Origin: DSYU01 sp963827605
GTDB taxonomy: Bacteria > Chloroflexota > Anaerolineae > Anaerolineales > Anaerolineaceae
NCBI GenBank assembly: GCA_963827605.1
Contig: CAWHBK010000002.1
Location: 186,001 to 250,000, forward strand
Direction: 5' to 3'
Length of the DNA: 64,000 nt
Shown here: positions 54,818 to 62,788 of the stretch, one piece after another
Numbering within the stretch: the stretch's first letter is position 1
Layout of the letters: each line of letters starts with the position of its first letter
Position numbers and translations under genes: made by a program
The notes under the pieces: model-generated
Database searches by the model: none
The model's input: only the letters and a program-made list of their open reading frames with translations
Told to the model about the DNA's origin: nothing

Positions 54818-55963
54818 ATGAACAACGAGCGTGAAAGGTTTCAAAAGTCGGTGCGAGCACAGGACAGATGCCGGGTAGTGGCATACCAACCGGCGCTGGC
54901 GCGCAGGGTAGGCGGGGTCAAGGCGGCGCTGATGCTTTCGCAGCTTCTGTACTGGGACGGCGTTTGTGCCAGCAAAGCTGGTGTAAGCGTGCAGCAGCGC
55001 GAAGGCTGGGTATACAAGAGCGTGGAGGATATGCAGCGCGAGACCGGCCTGACCAAAAATGAGCAGCAGACCGCGCGAAAGGCGTTGGTAGCGGTGGGGG
55101 TGATCGAAACGCGGCTGAAGGGTATTCCGCGCATATGGTTTTACCGGGTGGACCTGCCGCGGCTGGCTGCAATGATGGAAGGTATCCCAAGCGTAGCAGG
55201 CGCGAAAACGCCGCCTGTTGCGGAACCTGATCTAGATCCAATAGCACCATCTCCACTGGGTCAAGAACCAGCGGGGCTTCCTGAAAACACCCCGCCTCCC
55301 GCTGATCTTGCCTGTCCGACCAAACAAATAGCGGGCCAGGATCCCCCACCATCCGATCCTGCCCACCTGCCGCCCCAACCAACGGAAACCCCGTTGAATG
55401 ACATACCCGCCAATGTTGGGACGGTTTGCCGCCCAACATTGGGCGGAAGTTCCGCTCAACTTAATAAGGAATTAGAGAATACAACAGAGATTATCAAAGA
55501 GAAAGAGGGCGCGGCTCGCTTCGAGCCGGACGCTCGCTTCGAGCCGGACGCTCCCAGCGAGCCGGGCGCGGCCAAAACCGGGCCGCCGCGCGACCCGCGC
55601 CTGGATCATCCGGCGGTTGTGTTGGTCAAAACGACCACCGGCCTCTATCCCCCAAGAGCCGTTTTTGACTGGCTGATTAAGGCATTGGGCGACCACCCAG
55701 ACGCGGCGCGTTTTGCCCAGGTCCACGAAACCTGGTGCCTGCGCGGCTACCGTCCCACCAACCTGGAGGGCCACCTGGACTGGTACCAGGGCGGGATTCC
55801 GCCAGGTAGGGGCAGCCGCCGGGACGCGCCGCCCGTGAAACGTTTGGAGGAGCGCCCACGCAGCGAGTCCGAGCTGAATGAGCTGCGCGCTCTCTTGCGC
55901 GCCACTCGCGAAGCAGCAAAGGCGCGGCGCGACAGTAGTCGCGGCGCGACAGTAATCGCGTAG
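54818..55963 (+). CDS. Winged-helix protein resembling phage/plasmid replication proteins
   Basis: 381 residues from ATG 54818 (AGGAG upstream). The N-terminal domain (GVKAALMLSQLLYWDGVCAS, GWVYKSVEDMQRETGLTKNE, TARKALVAVGVIETRLKGIP) resembles the winged helix of phage replisome-organiser/DnaD-type proteins. A Pro-rich linker follows with a short repeat (ARFEPDARFEPDAPSEPG). The C-terminal helical domain (PRAVFDWLIKALGDHPDAAR, NLEGHLDWYQGGIPP) is DnaD/DnaC-like. The stop lies inside the downstream tandem repeat. No other phage or plasmid genes are adjacent. Assignment is by resemblance only. Confidence 0.6.
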   Translation: MNNERERFQKSVRAQDRCRVVAYQPALARRVGGVKAALMLSQLLYWDGVCASKAGVSVQQREGWVYKSVEDMQRETGLTKNEQQTARKALVAVGVIETRLKGIPRIWFYRVDLPRLAAMMEGIPSVAGAKTPPVAEPDLDPIAPSPLGQEPAGLPENTPPPADLACPTKQIAGQDPPPSDPAHLPPQPTETPLNDIPANVGTVCRPTLGGSSAQLNKELENTTEIIKEKEGAARFEPDARFEPDAPSEPGAAKTGPPRDPRLDHPAVVLVKTTTGLYPPRAVFDWLIKALGDHPDAARFAQVHETWCLRGYRPTNLEGHLDWYQGGIPPGRGSRRDAPPVKRLEERPRSESELNELRALLRATREAAKARRDSSRGATVIA

Positions 55964-56043
55964 GCGCGACAGTAGTCGCGTAGGCGCGACAGTAGTCGCG
56001 TAGGCGCGACAGTAATCGCGTAGGCGCGACAGTAGTCGCGTAG
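55927..56043. repeat. 20-bp tandem hairpin repeat, six units
   Basis: Five 20-nt units GCGCGACAGTARTCGCGTAG start at 55944, 55964, 55984, 56004 and 56024, preceded by a 17-nt unit at 55927. Each unit has an inverted repeat CGCGAC-AGTA-GTCGCG. The variable base runs G, A, G, G, A, G. A diverged copy lies at 56131-56148. The array overlaps the end of the replication-like gene and fills half the gap to the next gene. It has no spacers, so it is not CRISPR. An iteron-like role is possible. Confidence 0.9.
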
Positions 56044-56255
56044 GCGCGGGTTCTGGCACCCACGCTCCGCGTGGGCGCCTTTCTTCCGCCGCTCTGCGGC
56101 GCGTGGCGCATTTTTGGAATCGCTGCCTAGGCGCGACGGGAGTCGTGAACGCAAAGGAGACCGGAACTGCGTACACCGCTTCCCGCCCCTGGGAACCGGG
56201 ACAGAGAAGCGAAAAGGACGGTACAATTAGTCGAAAGGCATTGAAAGGAACCGGA

Positions 56256-56876
56256 ATGAAGGTCTTTTTCAAAAGGCGCCAGAACAAATTTATTAAATTG
56301 ATCCACGAACAGGCCGAGCTGACCCTGGAGGGGTTGGAAGCTTTGAAAACGTATATGGCAACGCAAGATACGAAAGCCGCGGACCTGTTGACCGCAAAAG
56401 AAAAGGAAGCGGATGAGGCGCGCCGGATTTTGATTGATGAATTAAACCGCACCTTTGTCACACCATTTGACCGGGAAGATATTTTCGCCCTTTCCCGCAC
56501 CATCGACGATGTGATTGATTATGCGTACAGCACCATCAGTGAGATGGAAATTTTAAAGGTAAAACCCACCCCTTTTATGCAGCGCATCGCCACGCTGCTG
56601 CGAGATGCCGCTGCGGAGCTGCTGATGGCAGTCGACCGCCTGGAGGAACACCCTGGGGTAGCCAACGAGCACGCCCAGCGCGCCAAAGCCCTGGAAAACC
56701 GGGTCGAGGATGTATATCGTGAGGCTTTGGCTGATTTGTTCAGCGGCGGCGAGGATATCAAACAGGTTGTGAAAATGCTCAAGTCGCGCGAGGTTTACCG
56801 CCACCTGAGCAATGCCGCCGACCGGGGAGACGAGGCCGCGAATGTGATTGCCGACATCGTGGTGAAGATGGCCTGA
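56256..56876 (+). CDS. DUF47/PhoU-like protein
   Basis: 206 residues from ATG 56256 (AAAGGA upstream). All-helical PhoU-like fold with conserved acidic runs (LTAKEKEADEARRILIDELN, FDREDIFALSRTIDDVIDYA, LSNAADRGDEAANVIADIVV). DUF47 proteins usually sit beside a PiT phosphate transporter and regulate it. No such gene is in view, so this copy is an orphan here. Confidence 0.9.
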   Translation: MKVFFKRRQNKFIKLIHEQAELTLEGLEALKTYMATQDTKAADLLTAKEKEADEARRILIDELNRTFVTPFDREDIFALSRTIDDVIDYAYSTISEMEILKVKPTPFMQRIATLLRDAAAELLMAVDRLEEHPGVANEHAQRAKALENRVEDVYREALADLFSGGEDIKQVVKMLKSREVYRHLSNAADRGDEAANVIADIVVKMA

Positions 56877-57081
56877 TCAGGCGGATTGGGTACGCAGTGT
56901 TAAAAATCACCTACCTGTTTCGTTGGAATGCCACCCCGCGCATTACCATCCTGTTCAAAAGGGGTCAAATGCATCTTTCCAGTGTAAATCGCGGATTACA
57001 CGGATGGAACCTATACCGCTGATAAGAGAATGGCACGGCAATCCCTGTATCGGCACGTACATGGCCGCGCGACGAACAAGC

Positions 57082-58128
57082 TCACCCGATCTCAAACCCG
57101 TTGAGCGCCGCCAGGATCACCGGCATGGACTCGCGCCAGCGCGCCGGTTTGTCTTCGGAGACCTCGAAAGCCAGCCTGCGCCCATCCGGAGCGCCTTCCT
57201 GAACGCGGCGCAATATCTCCTGCTGCAACTCGTCCGGCGGCAGTTCATAGCAGCCCAAATTGATGTTGGACCAAAACAGTTTTTCCGGCCAGACGGCGCG
57301 CGCCTCGGCCAGGGTCATATCTCCTTCGGGGGGGGGCGTCAGGGACTCAATCAGGTCAACCGGCGAACTGGCCACCAGGTGCTTCACCGATGCGATCTTG
57401 CCATCGTAGTGGCAGCCCACCACCTTGCCCGCCTGGTGTAACATGCCAAACGTTTCTTCATACACTGGCAGCAAGTACTTCTGATAACGGCGCGGGCCCA
57501 GGGTTTCAGCGGTAAAGTTTTCGATCACATTGATATAGCGCCCGGGCCCGGCTGCCACGATTTCCACCAGCTTGCGGAAGTTGACCAACAGCGCTTCGTA
57601 CAGCGCTTGCATTTCAGCGGGGTATTCCACCAGGTGCAGCGAGAAATTTTCCAATCCGGCGTAATCGACAAGGATGGTCTGTAAGGGTGTGCGCCCGATG
57701 CGCGGGACGGGCACCATATACGGCGGGAGGATGATCTCCTGCGTGTGGAAAGCCGCGTAATCCGCAGCATAATGGGTATGTTTCACGACATACGTCATAA
57801 TGCGGTAATCTTGCGCCGTTTCTAAAAAATATTTTTGCTGCCAATCGTCGGTCCAGGTGGCAGATACCTCGCCCAGGGGGGTGCGCCAGACCTGCCGGCG
57901 CACCTTTTGCTTTCCATCCCAGCCATTCTGCTCGATCAAATGCACGTCGCCGTCATAGCGGACGGCCCAGGTGGGGATGAAACGCAGCACTCCCAGGCCA
58001 TCGTTGAGCATCTGGCGGATTACCGGGTCGTTCCAATCCAGTGGCAGTTTACTCTCATAGGTGGTGAAGGGAATGCGGTCAGGCCGTTCACCGGACCAGA
58101 ATGCTTCTAAGCGCGCTCGGATCAACAT
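57082..58128 (-). CDS. Uroporphyrinogen-decarboxylase-like (URO-D/MtaA family) protein
   Basis: 348 residues from ATG 58128 (AGGAG upstream). A TIM-barrel URO-D family protein with RLEAFWSGERPDRIPFTTYE, ILVDYAGLENFSLHLVEYPA, VIENFTAETLGPRRYQKYLL and GKVVGCHYDGKIASVKHLVA. The His/Cys region suits a zinc-dependent methyltransferase of the MtaA/MtbA type rather than heme synthesis. It lies 71 bases after the ThuA-like gene on the same strand. Substrate unknown. Confidence 0.85.
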   Translation of the reverse strand: MLIRARLEAFWSGERPDRIPFTTYESKLPLDWNDPVIRQMLNDGLGVLRFIPTWAVRYDGDVHLIEQNGWDGKQKVRRQVWRTPLGEVSATWTDDWQQKYFLETAQDYRIMTYVVKHTHYAADYAAFHTQEIILPPYMVPVPRIGRTPLQTILVDYAGLENFSLHLVEYPAEMQALYEALLVNFRKLVEIVAAGPGRYINVIENFTAETLGPRRYQKYLLPVYEETFGMLHQAGKVVGCHYDGKIASVKHLVASSPVDLIESLTPPPEGDMTLAEARAVWPEKLFWSNINLGCYELPPDELQQEILRRVQEGAPDGRRLAFEVSEDKPARWRESMPVILAALNGFEIG

Positions 58129-58199
58129 GGCGGGTTTCTCCTGGGGAAATGTTTATAAAATACGCATTGAGCGGGCAGCGGCGAAAACGGCTGCGTTCG

Positions 58200-58853
58200 T
58201 CAGTCAGGATGGGCTGCCCAAAGAATCCCATTCGCCAATAGCGTCCGGAAACGGGCATCTTCATAGGCCTGGTGATCGTGGCCGGACTGGTAACAGAATA
58301 CTCGCGCGCTGCGGTACATTCGCGTCCAGGCCAGGCTGTGCATGCAAGCCGGGTGATCGGTAGTCAGCAGTACCTGGCTGTCGGGGCCGGGATCGTGTAA
58401 GACATACGTCTCATCGATGATCGTCCAGGGACGAATGCTTTGCAGGATGGGATGCTCGGGCACAGCCAAAGCGACAGGGATGCGTTCATCGTGCCGGTAT
58501 TTGTCGATCACCCGGTTTTTCATCCCCACCATTTCGTCCCACGCGGGCCAGTCAGGGTACGCGAGGATGGCGTGATGCAGCATCACAATTCCCTGCGAGG
58601 TGGCCCCTAAATGCTCGAAGGCGCTTTTTGGCTTCCCGGAAAACCAGGGCGATTCGTCGGTTGGCGCGCCGGCGGGCATGATATAAAAGACGACTGCGTC
58701 ATAGCTATCCCGCACTTCTTGTGGCGAGCTGGAAAAATCGTCAATATGTTGGATGTACGCATCGATCCCGGGTAAAGCGCGGAATAAGGCGTGAAAAGGC
58801 ATCACTTCGTAGCTGTGGCCGCCTGTAACTACGGCGATTTTGAGGGTAGGCAT
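58200..58853 (-). CDS. ThuA-like domain protein
   Basis: 217 residues from ATG 58853 (AGGAGG upstream). Glutamine-amidotransferase-like flavodoxin fold: IAVVTGGHSYEVMPFHALFR, GIVMLHHAILAYPDW, VFCYQSGHDHQAYEDARFRT. ThuA-type proteins occur in sugar catabolism. The Gfo/Idh/MocA dehydrogenase nearby and the URO-D-like gene downstream would fit, but no pathway can be named. Confidence 0.85.
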   Translation of the reverse strand: MPTLKIAVVTGGHSYEVMPFHALFRALPGIDAYIQHIDDFSSSPQEVRDSYDAVVFYIMPAGAPTDESPWFSGKPKSAFEHLGATSQGIVMLHHAILAYPDWPAWDEMVGMKNRVIDKYRHDERIPVALAVPEHPILQSIRPWTIIDETYVLHDPGPDSQVLLTTDHPACMHSLAWTRMYRSARVFCYQSGHDHQAYEDARFRTLLANGILWAAHPD

Positions 58854-59007
58854 CGGAAATCCTCCTGGGTTGAACTGATTGTACCGGAGAACCAGGCAAA
58901 ACGATGGAATACTGTCATTCGGGTTCTATTATCCACGCACTACCGGGCGACAACTTAGGATAAAATTATTGCAGCAGGCTGCGCATTTTCCAAAAGGGAC
59001 GGCATAA

Positions 59008-59601
59008 ATGGACGATCAGACGTTAAAAGGACTGCTCTCAAAGTTAATCCCGGATGAGATTGAAAACCGCCTTGGACTGAGCGGTGGAAGTTCGGAGGAG
59101 CAGAATACCCGGGCGGTCGAGCTGTTAAAGACAGCGGCCGGGCAGGCCGGCGGTGGGATGGAAAATGAGATGAACGATTTTCTCAACGGGCGCGGTGCGC
59201 TGCTGGAAACGACCCGTTCCGCCGTAGCCCGCGGAGGAAGCAGCGCCGTGAAAGAGGTGGCCGCCTTCTTAACCAGCCAGCTTCACCTTTCCGCGCCGCT
59301 GGCGAAACTGATCGCGCCGCTGTTGATCCAGCTTTTCCCGGCTATTGGTAAGCTGACCGGAACAAGCGCGACCGAAAAGCCCAAAAAACCGCGCCGAAAG
59401 AAGAAGAAGGAAGATTCCAGCGCCAAACCCGCCAGCGCCCATAAACCCAAAAAACCAAAGCCTTCGTCCACCACAAAACCGGCCGCAAGCCATAAACCCA
59501 AGAAGCCAAAAGCCTCTTCCTCCGGCAAGCCCAAAAAGCCCAGGTCTTCATCGGCGCAGCCAAAACGCGCGCTGGAGATTGACCTGGGCCAGGAAGAGTA
59601 A
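59008..59601 (+). CDS. Protein with Lys/Pro/Ser-rich basic tail
   Basis: 197 residues. An N-terminal helical half (LKGLLSKLIPDEIENRLGLS, TAAGQAGGGMENEMNDFLNG, LSAPLAKLIAPLLIQLFPAI) has a faint DUF937-like look. From about residue 118 the tail consists of repeated HKPKKPK/GKPKKPR words, like histone H1 or AlgP tails, and may bind nucleic acid. The end is acidic. The gene ends one base before the convergent HEPN gene. Confidence 0.7.
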   Translation: MDDQTLKGLLSKLIPDEIENRLGLSGGSSEEQNTRAVELLKTAAGQAGGGMENEMNDFLNGRGALLETTRSAVARGGSSAVKEVAAFLTSQLHLSAPLAKLIAPLLIQLFPAIGKLTGTSATEKPKKPRRKKKKEDSSAKPASAHKPKKPKPSSTTKPAASHKPKKPKASSSGKPKKPRSSSAQPKRALEIDLGQEE

Positions 59602-59602
59602 T

Positions 59603-59884
59603 CTATTGTGTAAGTGCAAAAGCCTCATCCACTGGTTCGGGTACTTCAACCCCCGCGCCCGTAAGAAGATCGAGCAGCAAATCGATGGCATGTGTCCTTG
59701 GGAAGGGAATGCTCATTTGCGAGAGCAGGCCCTTGAGTGCCTTTTCTGCACATTGTTGGGCATGGAAGCAAGCATCCTCGCATAAGACCCCCGGTGTAAC
59801 CAATGCCACCTGCGCCAGGAGAAGATCCGAGCGAGCGCGCTGAACCCACAATTGGGGAATATCAACCGACGCTGGCTCGCTCAT
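59603..59884 (-). CDS. HEPN-domain protein, C-terminally short
   Basis: 93 residues from ATG 59884, which overlaps the end of the MNT gene by 23 bp. HEPN helices: WVQRARSDLLLAQVALVTPG, CFHAQQCAEKALKGLLSQMS, PRTHAIDLLLDLLTGAGVEV. The protein stops at EAFALTQ, where family members normally continue with a TxYAVExRYP-like helix. The 3' part therefore appears lost at the junction with the convergent gene. With the MNT protein it would form an MNT/HEPN toxin-antitoxin-type pair. Confidence 0.85.
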   Translation of the reverse strand: MSEPASVDIPQLWVQRARSDLLLAQVALVTPGVLCEDACFHAQQCAEKALKGLLSQMSIPFPRTHAIDLLLDLLTGAGVEVPEPVDEAFALTQ

Positions 59885-60212
59885 AGACCACTTTCCCTTC
59901 ACTCAGGGCCGAATGATAGATCAGGCCTACCGAATCACGGTAGCGATGGATTTGATCCGTAGTGGCAACAATCAGGTCAACAGGAACCAATAAACCTCTC
60001 AGCGCACGGCGCAAACGGACGCTTTCGGAACGGGTTGAATCTACCTGTTTCAAGATTATGAGGAAATCGAGATCACTATCCGGATGAATATCGCCGCGCG
60101 CATAGGAACCGAAAAGGATGACTTTTTCAGGATTACTCAACGCGACGATGCGTCGGGTGATTTCGGGCACCAGTTCCAGATAGTTGGTTGCCTGCATATC
60201 AAAATTATACAT
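59862..60212 (-). CDS. MNT-type nucleotidyltransferase
   Basis: 116 residues. The minimal nucleotidyltransferase signature VILFGSYARGDIHPDSDLDF and third acidic position PVDLIVATTDQI are present. The start at 60212 has GGGG upstream; 60197 is an alternative. It is first of the MNT/HEPN pair. Members can AMPylate the HEPN partner as an antitoxin. Confidence 0.9.
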   Translation of the reverse strand: MYNFDMQATNYLELVPEITRRIVALSNPEKVILFGSYARGDIHPDSDLDFLIILKQVDSTRSESVRLRRALRGLLVPVDLIVATTDQIHRYRDSVGLIYHSALSEGKVVYERASVG

Positions 60213-60258
60213 CTATTCCCCGGCGCCATTGCAGAGGGGAAAGGGTGTATTTATGGTT

Positions 60259-61184
60259 TCACGGGCTTTGCCCACCGCTGGCCACACGTTTGTCCACTGG
60301 TTGGGCGACGATAAACACGCGGTGGGTGTTGGAATCAAGCGGCCAGCAGGATACCAGCGTGAGACGCTCATCGGTGGTGGGCTGCATCCAGCGCCCATTT
60401 TCCAGGCGCACAGAAAGATCCTCGCCGCTTTCGGGCAGGAGCATCTTGTTGGTCACGGTATATAAAATCACCCACTCCCCGGAATAAATCTCGATGGTGT
60501 CCCCCTCGTTGAGATCCATCAGGCGGCTAAAAACCGAACCGTAGATATTGTTGTGCCCGTTGAGAACGGTGTTGCCGGGCATGCCCAGGTACGCGGAGGC
60601 CTGCTGCCAGCCAGCGGCATATTCATTGGGCGCGTCCCACTGCTGATAAACCTGGCCATCGATCTCGACCAGTTCGTAACCCGAGGGCACTACGGGGGCA
60701 TCCAGCTGGATAGCCGGGATCACGATCCGCTCCGGGGCCAATGCCTGGGGCAGCGGGACGGCGGTCGGTGGTGGGGTGCCGGGGACCAGGAAGGCGTTAT
60801 TGTCCGCCTGCGCGCCGGTCGGGCTGTCCCCGGCGGGTTGATTGTCTGTCGCGGGGACACTGGTTCCTGCCGGTATGGGCGCCTGAGCCGCCGTCTGCTC
60901 GTTTACCGCCGGCGGTTTTTTCGCCGCCGGCGGATGGTTCGCCGCGGGATCGAAGGCGCCAGGGTCGGCAGAGACCGGGCGGCCCGGGCCGGGAGGGTGG
61001 CTGGAGCGCGGGGTTGGTAAACCCTGCGGATTACCTTGGCGACTCCGGCCTGACGCTCAGGCAAGTTTCTCAGCCTTACCGTCGCTGTATCGATAACCAG
61101 GCCAGCAATGCTAAAAAGCAGCAGCGCCATGCCCAGCAGAATGGCAGCGTCGCCTACGCTGATGCGCGGGTGAAGTACCTTCAT
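60259..61184 (-). CDS. Sortase, one frameshift
   Basis: About 308 residues. ATG 61184 is followed by a membrane anchor (ISVGDAAILLGMALLLFSIA) and a Pro/Ala-rich linker in which the frame breaks (between about 60960 and 61020). The catalytic domain follows with RIVIPAIQLDAPVV, catalytic His in NTVLNGHNNIYGSVFSRLMD, Cys in RLTLVSCWPLDSNTHRVFIV and the Arg nine residues after it (THR). Sortases attach proteins to the cell surface by transpeptidation. The gene directly upstream encodes a likely substrate. Confidence 0.9.
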
Positions 61185-61230
61185 ACGGTTCGAAGGGATG
61201 AAAATGGAGGAGGACAGTCGCCCGGCATGG

Positions 61231-61647
61231 CTAGGGTTTGCTCATCCGCGCGCGCAGGCCAAAGCCAATCAGCAGCAGGCCCAGCAGCCAGATGGAAATC
61301 CACATGCCAACATTAACCTGCCCGCCCGGCTGGGTGAAATCCGCGCCGGTGACCGGGACCAGGGCCGTGGGCGTGCCCGTACGGGCCGGGGCAGGCAGCG
61401 TACCGGCCCGGGTGGCGGTTGCCGTAGGGGTTAAGGTCGCCGCACCAATGACCGTGGCAGTAGCTGTAGCCGTGGCGGTCATCGTTGCCGTGGAGGTTCC
61501 CACCGGGTAGCCATCCTGGGCCGGCGGGCTGGCCTCGGCCGGTTGGACGGCCGTCAAAAATACGAGCCCGAGGATTACGACGAGGAACCCTGCCAGGCAG
61601 AGGATTAAATTCATGGAGGAGGAACGTGTGTGGGGTTGGTTTTTCAT
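61231..61647 (-). CDS. Sortase substrate with VPVTG-type sorting signal
   Basis: 138 residues from ATG 61647 (AGGA upstream). Signal peptide (LILCLAGFLVVILGLVFLTA), then a Thr/Ala-rich repeat (TATMTATATATATVIGAATL). The C-terminal tripartite signal is LVPVTGADF, a hydrophobic helix (MWISIWLLGLLLIGFGLR) and a basic tail (RARMSKP). This matches the layout of LPxTG proteins with Val in place of Leu. The sortase gene follows 46 bases later. The mature part is almost only linker, so its role may be structural. Confidence 0.82.
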   Translation of the reverse strand: MKNQPHTRSSSMNLILCLAGFLVVILGLVFLTAVQPAEASPPAQDGYPVGTSTATMTATATATATVIGAATLTPTATATRAGTLPAPARTGTPTALVPVTGADFTQPGGQVNVGMWISIWLLGLLLIGFGLRARMSKP

Positions 61648-61737
61648 CAAAGATCCTAAAACATTACCGGTAACAATGAAGCAACCATGTACCATTAGGC
61701 AAATACTGACCAGGCAATTTCCTGGCGGCAGCCAGAC

Positions 61738-61781
61738 GCTGTCCTGGCATTAGCCAGGTGCTGTCCTGGCATTAGCCAGGT
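61738..61781. repeat. 22-bp tandem repeat with internal hairpin
   Basis: Two perfect copies of a 22-nt unit (61738-61759, 61760-61781), each containing CCTGGCATTAGCCAGG. A partial third copy follows and a diverged copy precedes them (from about 61710). This is the main feature of the gene-free stretch 61648-62002. It may serve as upstream control of the sortase operon. Confidence 0.8.
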
Positions 61782-62002
61782 GGTGTCTTGCCATTATAGG
61801 AAAACGGTTCTTTCAAAACAACGTAGGGAAAGTCCTAGGGAGATATCAGAAGTGGAAACGGTAGGGTACGGGGCATGTCCACGCCCGGCATATTGGCCTG
61901 AAACCATCCAGGCGGCCACGCGAGCTTGCTTCGCACGCTGCGGCCTACAAAACAGGAATATTTGCTCTGTGATTAAATTAAGGATCGGTATAATAGGGCA
62001 TA

Positions 62003-62788
62003 ATGGATCTCCAACTGCAGTTTCCCACCCCTTTGCATGAACAAGCCGCTGAAACGGCGTACCACTTCTTTCAACCCCTGGCTGCGGTAGATACGGTGCT
62101 GGTGACCAATTCCTGCGCGCGGGGCCAGGCGGTACCCGAGAGTGACCTGGATATGGCGGTGCTGGTGCAAGCGGATATGCCAGAGGCTGAAACAACGCAT
62201 CTGGAGGCGCTGTGGCGTAAGGAACTGGCGAACAACGCCGTGCTGCGCCGCTTCCAGGCAAGTGGGCAACACGCGCACGTACACCTGGACCTGGTACGTG
62301 GACAGTTCGTCCCAGAGGTATGGGATGATGGCGGCGGTCCGGACGGGTTCGAGCTGGGGATTGGCAACGCGCTGGCCTACAGCGCGCCCCTGCACACCGC
62401 CGGGCCGTACTTCCGCCAGCTGCAGGCGCAGTGGCTGCCGTACTATGGCGCGGATCTGCGCCAGCAGCGCCTGGAGATGGCGCGCGCCGCCTGCACTTAC
62501 GACCTGGAGCACGTGCCTTTTTTTGTCAGACGGGAGCTGTATTTCCAGGCCTTCGACCGGCTGTATAAAAGCTTCCAGGAGTTCCTGCAGGCGCTGTTTA
62601 TCGCCCGGCGGGTGTACGCGCTGGCCTATAACAAGTGGATCCGCATGCAGGTGGTAGAGTGGCTGGGCCTGCCCGAGCTGTACCGCGAACTACCGCCGTT
62701 GATTTCGGTGGGGAATATTGAGAGCGGGGAATTAGTAAAAAAGGCTGGCAGGCTGAAGGGATTGCTGGAAGAATGGGTGGTGGAGTAA
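62003..62788 (+). CDS. Nucleotidyltransferase-domain protein
   Basis: 261 residues from ATG 62003. The MNT-type motif VLVTNSCARGQAVPESDLDM (usual GS replaced by NS) and a later acidic strand HVHLDLVRGQFVPEVWD are present. The C-terminal helical half (YFQAFDRLYKSFQEFLQALF) resembles a substrate-binding/KNTase-C-like helical bundle. It could modify a small molecule or tRNA. No partner gene is adjacent. Confidence 0.82.
   Translation: MDLQLQFPTPLHEQAAETAYHFFQPLAAVDTVLVTNSCARGQAVPESDLDMAVLVQADMPEAETTHLEALWRKELANNAVLRRFQASGQHAHVHLDLVRGQFVPEVWDDGGGPDGFELGIGNALAYSAPLHTAGPYFRQLQAQWLPYYGADLRQQRLEMARAACTYDLEHVPFFVRRELYFQAFDRLYKSFQEFLQALFIARRVYALAYNKWIRMQVVEWLGLPELYRELPPLISVGNIESGELVKKAGRLKGLLEEWVVE

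Noticed and set aside
55927..56043. CRISPR-like array
   Set aside because: The units are contiguous 20-mers with no variable spacers, and no cas gene is near.
55472..56503. 343-codon minus-strand open frame across the 20-bp repeats
   Set aside because: It is antisense to two supported genes and its RDYCRAYATTVAPTRLL repeats come only from the tandem DNA repeat.
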